Shown: positions 59,051 through 64,000 of the stretch, one piece after another
Position numbering within the stretch: the first letter of the stretch is position 1
Layout of the letters: every line of letters begins with the position of its first letter
NCBI GenBank assembly: GCA_021432635.1
Contig: MU270067.1
Coordinates: 124,001 to 188,000 of the forward strand
From: Thozetella sp. PMI_491
Lineage: Eukaryota; Ascomycota; Sordariomycetes; Chaetosphaeriales; Chaetosphaeriaceae
Length of the DNA stretch: 64,000 bases
Direction of reading: 5' to 3'
Notes under the pieces: generated by a model
Databases searched by the model: none
Seen by the model: only the letters and a program-made list of their open reading frames with translations
What the model was told of the DNA's origin: nothing
Program-made: the position numbers and the translations under genes

Positions 59051-60808
59051 ATGCGTCTGAGTAGCATGATGCCAACTGCAAAGAAGAAGATAGGAAGCCT
59101 CGCGCTCTTCACTCGCCACCCCGATGGCACCGTCAGTGGCCCGCCAGGCAGCCCCAGGACGGGCGTGGTGGGGCTTCCTGCCACGCCTGCCCCCGTCCCA
59201 GCAGGAACGACTGGCCACGTCCCCCAACTGCAGCCCGCAGCGGACATCATCGCCTCCCGATCGGAGGCCGCGGCCTCTGCCAGGCTCCCTATGCCCAGGA
59301 CCGGGCGGTACTCGAGTGCCAATCAACAGACACCACCTTCGCAAATGAGCCCTCCATCTCAGCATGGCCAGCCAATGATGAGAGTCAGGACAACGGCTTC
59401 AGACCAAGGTGCCCGAGCTGGCTTAGGTGGGCCTTGGGAGGATTCGACGGTCGACTCCATGTTCGACGGTGTTGAAAGCAGGGCGGGCTCTGAGAGGTAC
59501 CGCCCGCAGACGCTCCACGGGCGCCAGTACAGCGATATCACAACCCGGCGCGCCCGTCAGCTGGAGCACACCGTGCCCCGCCAAGAGGAGCCCTTGCAGC
59601 CTTTTGTTATTAATGACAACGGACTGCTCAAGGTCATTAGCTCCCCGCCCCGCCCGGAGCCCGCGACCTTGAACACCAGCCTGTCCAGCGGTCTCCTCAA
59701 CGAACGCCCACCCCGGCAAGACGACCTCTATGGCGATGACCGCCAGCATTACGAAACCACCCCCACCAAACTTGCCACTCTTCGACGCACCAAATTGCCC
59801 CATCGTGACGCCCGTGACACCGTCAAGCGCAACTCGTTCACCGACAGGCTTGCGGGATATCCTCCAGAGCTCAGCGCTGACCCTATGGGCATGTCCCCAG
59901 AAAGAGCATCGGAAAACGGAGACCGACTCGAGAGACTAAGACAAGAAGAGATCGCCCGGAGAAAGCTAGAGGCGAAGAGAGAGCGCGAGCTTCAAGCCAA
60001 GCGATCTACCATGTTCGAAAATCTCGAAGGAGTCGAGGAGCCCACCTTTAACGACACCCGTGCTGCAGTATTGCCAAGCAGCGACATGATGTCTGAGGTC
60101 GTCAAAGAAGAACTGACGCCCGAGGGCACGCCACGAAGGCCGCGGCAGCCGCTTGCTCGGATTGACGTGCTTGAGGAGAAGGAGATCCAGAGACAAACTC
60201 GTCAGCAACTCAGCCAGAAACTTGCTGCGCTGAACAGCCTCTCGCAGGAGACTGCCCTGGGGCGTACGTCCCGACAGCCCCTTGCGGCTCAGAACAGTCT
60301 ACTGCAAGAAAGTGCCTTAGTCCGGACGGCGAGTCGTCGGCTCAAAGAGTCCTCCACCAAGAAGCGACGGCATAACCCAGACTACGATGACGCCGAGCTG
60401 GACTCTATGAGCTACTCCGACCTTCGGGCCCAAACATTTGACTACGACCCACAGGCGGCTGCACTTCAACAGACCGAAGTGCCCACTGGTGGCACGATCG
60501 AGGAGAAACTCGAGCACTATAGAGGAAAAGATAGCCTTCTGCAGCACCAGTTCTTTACCCAAATCTCGGTCGCCGAGTGGGAGGCCTCAGGTGACTGGTT
60601 CCTCGACCAGTTCGGTGGCGTGATGGAAAAGATGAAGGCCGCACGCAAGGAGAAGCGCAAGGTTGTTGGCGAATTTGAGAACGAGATTGCAACGCGCGAG
60701 GAGGCCGTGCGGGGAAAGATCGAGGGTATAGAGCACACTCTTCTCGAGCTAAAGGAAGAAGGACAGACCATGATGGAGGGCAAGGATGTTGAGGACGTGG
60801 AGTTCTAG
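59051..60808 (+). CDS. ECM11-domain protein (meiotic synapsis factor homologue)
   Basis: Single-exon protein of 585 residues. The first 430 residues are polar and disordered, with a charged coiled-coil (RLERLRQEEIARRKLEAKRERELQAKRS) near 297-325. The C-terminal region, about 440-575, fits the ECM11 domain. It opens with NPDYDDAELDSMSYSDLRAQ and FDYDPQ. It continues with EKLEHYRGKDSLLQHQFFTQ and EWEASGDWFLDQFG, and ends in a long helix (KMKAARKEKRKVVGEFENEI). In budding yeast Ecm11 is a SUMO-modified central-element component of the synaptonemal complex, acting with Gmc2. A meiotic role here is by homology only; sequence outside the domain is not conserved. In-frame ATGs at 59066 and 59069 are alternative starts. 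Confidence 0.8.
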   Translation: MRLSSMMPTAKKKIGSLALFTRHPDGTVSGPPGSPRTGVVGLPATPAPVPAGTTGHVPQLQPAADIIASRSEAAASARLPMPRTGRYSSANQQTPPSQMSPPSQHGQPMMRVRTTASDQGARAGLGGPWEDSTVDSMFDGVESRAGSERYRPQTLHGRQYSDITTRRARQLEHTVPRQEEPLQPFVINDNGLLKVISSPPRPEPATLNTSLSSGLLNERPPRQDDLYGDDRQHYETTPTKLATLRRTKLPHRDARDTVKRNSFTDRLAGYPPELSADPMGMSPERASENGDRLERLRQEEIARRKLEAKRERELQAKRSTMFENLEGVEEPTFNDTRAAVLPSSDMMSEVVKEELTPEGTPRRPRQPLARIDVLEEKEIQRQTRQQLSQKLAALNSLSQETALGRTSRQPLAAQNSLLQESALVRTASRRLKESSTKKRRHNPDYDDAELDSMSYSDLRAQTFDYDPQAAALQQTEVPTGGTIEEKLEHYRGKDSLLQHQFFTQISVAEWEASGDWFLDQFGGVMEKMKAARKEKRKVVGEFENEIATREEAVRGKIEGIEHTLLELKEEGQTMMEGKDVEDVEF

Positions 60809-61381
60809 GCTCGGCAGAGCACCTACACACCATTTTCGAGCATGGCAAGGAGTTCGTTGGCGGCTGCGGTCTGCCGGTCCTACGCCCCGATGGTATACAC
60901 GTGCGCGCGGCAATCTGCTTGGGTGAGGTATCTGTGGTTTGTTGGCTTGGCACAGCTTTCCTTGCAAATCACTCGCACTTGCTTCTATAACTGAGTAACG
61001 ACCTTATGACCGGCATGATGATCTAACGACTGATGACGAAAGGACGACAACGGTTACAGTTTCAGACTACTTTGCGCGCGGATCGGATGGAAAGCGGCGT
61101 TAGTCTCTCTGCCTGGGTTTTGTAGGTTGCGTCCTACGGCCTTTGTGTGTTCGCTGTCTCTATTTTCCCGTCTCACTGTCTGTGCCTTTTCCTGTCTCTT
61201 TCACGGCCGTTTACGAAGCTACCTACAGAATCTCAGTACGGGGTCATTCACCAGAAGCAGGTACCACAGTCCTGCTGATATAGACCACGGCGGCATACCT
61301 ACCTTGCCCTCGCCTCAGGTAGATAGGTACTCAGGTAGAGGTTATGCGTTGCCTTTATAATGCTATTGCTCGTTCCTCTCC
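60809..61381. other. Convergent 3' spacer (ECM11 / TDA10-type)
   Basis: This is 573 bp between stop codons, with a catacctacc ... caggtagataggtactcaggtag cluster at 61294-61338. No gene is seen. Confidence 0.5.
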
Positions 61382-62442
61382 TTAGATAACGATCTTATCT
61401 TGTACGCTGCGGTCCTTGCCCACAATTAGCCTGACTTGGCTGCCTTTCTTGGCTTCGTTCCCGTAGAAGATGCCCTTCCGAACGCCGTCGGAATAGAGCT
61501 CATACGCCGGGTAGTAGGCGTCTACAAACTTGACGACTTGCTCCTCGGTCATCCCCGTACCTTGCTCTTCGCGTAGCTGCCGCTCTTGCTGCTGGCGCCA
61601 GTCGTACACGTACTCGGAATTCTCGGCATCAACATGGATGAAGGCATCGAGCAGATCTGTAATGGCATCATAGAGGCGCAGCTGTTCGTTCACGAACAGG
61701 AGGTCTTCGAGCCGGTGATTGTGCAGCGTCCGGCTTGGGGCCTTCCACTTAGCCTCGACGTCGGCCGCGGGAAGAGCCCGAAACCCGACACACCAGCCCT
61801 CGATGATAAGAACCTGGATTCGGTCCTGTCCAGGTCCGTTCACGCGGGCCCATTGAGACTCTGGCACACGGTCGCCCAGACCGCCAAAAGCTGCCTTGTC
61901 ATACTGTGGAATGTGGGTTTCTTCGCCTGCGAGTAGGGTCGCGAAGAAGGACTCCGCTAGGGGGATATCATGGGTTCCTGTAGGAAGTTAGACCAGGAGA
62001 CTTTGGCGAGATGTCATCACCCAGTCCGTCTTATGCTAGATTCTGATCGAAATACGGGGACCAGCGCGCCTTTAGCCGCAGAGGATGTACAGCAAGAGAC
62101 CAGAGAGTGCATACCCGGCTCTCCGCGCACTTGGACCAGAGCATTCGCCGGGTGGGCTCCGGCCAACGCCAGCTGGTCCTCGTGCCGGAGGTAGAAGTCG
62201 TCGACGCTGACGACAAGGGTGGGCAGCATCTCCCGCTGCTGGAGAGTGGTAGCGAGGGCCCGCACCAGTGTCGTCTTGCCTACGCCCTGGACTCCATTGA
62301 GCCCAATGACGAAGGGGCGGTCGGACTGTCCCTTCACCGAAGCCCGGTGTGTGGCTAGGCGTGACAGGATAAAGGGGATGCAGATCGGGGACTTGTCGTC
62401 GACAACCCGCGACTGCAGAGGAACGTCGGGTGTGCTTGCCAT
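61382..62442 (-). CDS. TDA10/GLYK-type P-loop kinase (putative D-glycerate 3-kinase)
   Basis: ATP-dependent kinase of 307 residues, related to yeast Tda10 and plant D-glycerate 3-kinase (glycerate to 3-phosphoglycerate). Exons are 62442-62115 and 61977-61382. The Walker A motif is GVQGVGKT at residues 50-57. SVDDFYLRHEDQL holds the Walker B-type Asp pair and is characteristic of the family. RGEPGTHDIPLAESFF (phase-1 intron inside GEPG) and the FGGLGDRVPES loop are further family blocks. VLIIEGWCVGFR contains the lid-preceding EGW. The glycerate kinase activity is inferred from plant relatives; the yeast homologue is poorly understood. It converges on the ECM11-domain gene and diverges from FOX2. 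Confidence 0.88.
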
Positions 62443-63510
62443 GTTGAGCGAGCCCTAAACGGGAAGTAAGAAAAGGAGGGGCAGCGTCTTTGCGCCGTTG
62501 GAGGCTGTTGCCGAGGTGGGATTCAGGGGCAAAGTTTACATGCGAGCAGAGTCCCGAGGATCACGTAACCCAGTAACCGGGGGTCCTTTTTGTGCGGGAC
62601 GACGCTGTCTGTGTGTTTCTCCGTCCCCAGCTAGCAATTTGTCGGCATTCCGACTGCGGCGTTGCGAAAGTCCGGCCCAGCCCAGCCTAGGCAGTGCGGA
62701 CAGCTAAGGTAGTGTGGGACAATCGTGGGTTGTGGGGTTCTGCGGGGACTTGTTTTCCCTCCACTTGTTCTTTTCTGGGAGGAGGAGCAAGGGCGGAGGT
62801 GGAGGGGCGGCAGCAGCAGGGTTGCTAGTTGCTAGGGAAGCCGTGTCGGCAGGAGCGTTCGGCAGGTCGATTTGTATTGGTCTAGCCGCACGCCTCGCTC
62901 TTCTTTTGCAAGTCTTCGAAAGACAAAGCCAAAATCAGAGAAAAGCAGCGTTGCCCTGAGACAATTCGTTGCACTCTCGAGTAGCTAGCTGCTGACAGGA
63001 CGGCCGGGATGTACATGCGACCGAACTCCTGATCCCAAAAAACCCCCCGACACATGACCTCATTGCCTGTCAGAGCTTCCTTGCATGTGAAGGGGGGGCT
63101 ACGCGGGCAGAGAGCATGAGTGGGCGGTGGCAGGTGCCGACCCAGGCTTAGCGCCACCCCTCTCGGCAAAAAGTACCAGGCAATGGAGCTCTCCCCGTGG
63201 ACCTCGGCCTCGGCTTAGCACCGGTTGCTCTGTCTGCTGGTGCTGGTAGACCCGTCCCAGCTGCCGAGATCCTTTATTAACAAAGTTGCTGCATTGGCTC
63301 CTCCCCCGACTTTCCCAGAGACACAATTTTGCCGCCTCCCAGGAGACTTTAATTCCTCATCTCGAGCTGAACTTGGTAGCCAACGCTGCCTACCTGCTGG
63401 CTTTTAGCGATTGATCGAGCAGGCGAGGAACTACCGTTGTTGCTCATAGCGTCCAATAGTGGGCTTTCCCCTCAGTCTCACCCAGCATCGCACCTCCTCT
63501 CCAGTCCCAG
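62443..63510. promoter_or_regulatory. Divergent upstream region (TDA10-type / FOX2)
   Basis: This is 1.07 kb between divergent start codons. No gene is recognised. A GC-rich trinucleotide-like patch (ggaggtggaggggcggcagcagcag) lies near 62794-62818. Confidence 0.45.
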
Positions 63511-64000
63511 ATGGCGGATCAATTGAGATTTGACGGCCAGGTCGTCGTTGTGACCGGCGCGGGCGGCGGTCTCGGCAAGGCCTATGCTACCTTCTTTGCT
63601 TCGCGAGGCGCAAGCGTCGTTGTCAACGATCTAGGAGGGTCATTCAAGGGAGAGGGCAACTCCACCAAGGTAAGCAGCTGCAGAGAGACTCTCTTGCCTG
63701 CCGAACGATCCCGCTGACAACTCCGCGCGCAACAGGCTGCCGATGTCGTCGTGAACGAGATCAAGGCCGCCGGCGGCAAGGCCGTGGCCAACTACAACAG
63801 CGTTGAGGACGGCGACAAGATCATCGAGACGGCGATCAAGGCCTTCGGTCGCATCGACATTCTCATCAACAACGCCGGTATCCTTCGCGATGTCTCCTTT
63901 AAGAACTTGAAGGACGAGGACTGGGATCTCATCTTCAAGGTCCACGTCAGGGGTAGCTACAAGTGCGCTCGCGCTGCCTGGCCGCACTTCCGCAAGCAAA
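63511..64000 (+). CDS. FOX2: Peroxisomal multifunctional beta-oxidation enzyme, 5' part
   Basis: Start of the FOX2/MFE-2 multifunctional protein (2-enoyl-CoA hydratase plus 3-hydroxyacyl-CoA dehydrogenase) of peroxisomal fatty-acid beta-oxidation. Exon 1 is 63511-63669; exon 2 starts at 63736 and runs off the window. The short-chain dehydrogenase N-terminus is clear. The NAD-binding [10 protein letters not shown] is at 15-24, [16 protein letters not shown] is typical of MFE-2 first domains, [15 protein letters not shown] holds the NNAG motif, and [21 protein letters not shown] follows. The catalytic Tyr-x3-Lys, the second dehydrogenase unit, the hydratase domain and any PTS1 signal lie beyond 64000. 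Only about 141 residues can be judged. Confidence 0.93.

Overview
The window is nuclear DNA from a filamentous ascomycete, most likely a Sordariomycete close to Sordariales. I base that on many short GT-AG introns with CTAAC-type branch sites, GC-rich genes on both strands with no operons, and family content such as a ras-1 type Ras, END3, an ECM11-domain protein, an NBP35 scaffold and a GPI-anchored Thr-rich surface protein. The Ras resembles what I know of Neurospora ras-1. The species cannot be named from sequence alone.

Layout. 1-1.8 kb: degenerate repeats and the wreck of a Mutator-like (MULE) transposase. 1.8-11.4 kb: a secreted RNase T2, a GNAT acetyltransferase and a ten-exon phospholipase D. 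12.2-18.3 kb: an ER membrane thioredoxin/PDI-like protein, Tdp1 (DNA repair) and acyl-CoA-binding protein. 20.4-27.6 kb: an AIF/AMID-like flavoprotein, END3 (endocytosis), a dual-specificity phosphatase with an unusual signature, and a Spo7-like nuclear-envelope protein. 28.7-30.6 kb: a CLD1/ABHD5-like lipase whose only intron holds a 51-base C run and a 75-base assembly gap. 32.2-35.4 kb: a repeat-rich GPI-anchored surface protein. 40.6-43.2 kb: a Kelch-repeat membrane protein. 43.5-44.5 kb: a probable decayed HET-domain gene. 46.5-47.4 kb: Ras. 52.3-56.2 kb: a compact cluster of a MoCF-domain protein, GMF and NBP35. 59-64 kb: an ECM11-domain protein, a TDA10-type kinase and the 5' end of the peroxisomal FOX2 beta-oxidation enzyme.

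The genes do not form a pathway cluster. Loose themes are lipid metabolism (PLD, ACBP, CLD1-like, Spo7-like, FOX2) and signalling/cell cortex (Ras, END3, GMF, surface proteins). Gene-free stretches of about 3-5 kb flank the Kelch and Ras genes. I saw no rRNA, tRNA, CRISPR array or secondary-metabolite cluster.

I placed 46 introns by reading-frame continuity. Two are best explained as GC-AG introns. Several exons are very small (3, 9, 11, 18, 24 and 28 nt). No wholly new multi-gene system was evident. The most unusual signals are the dispersed ACCTACCTAGGTAGGT-like palindromes confined to intergenic DNA, the HET and MULE relics, the CC-ESGNDR phosphatase, and the in-frame 36/36/18-bp repeat arrays of the surface protein.
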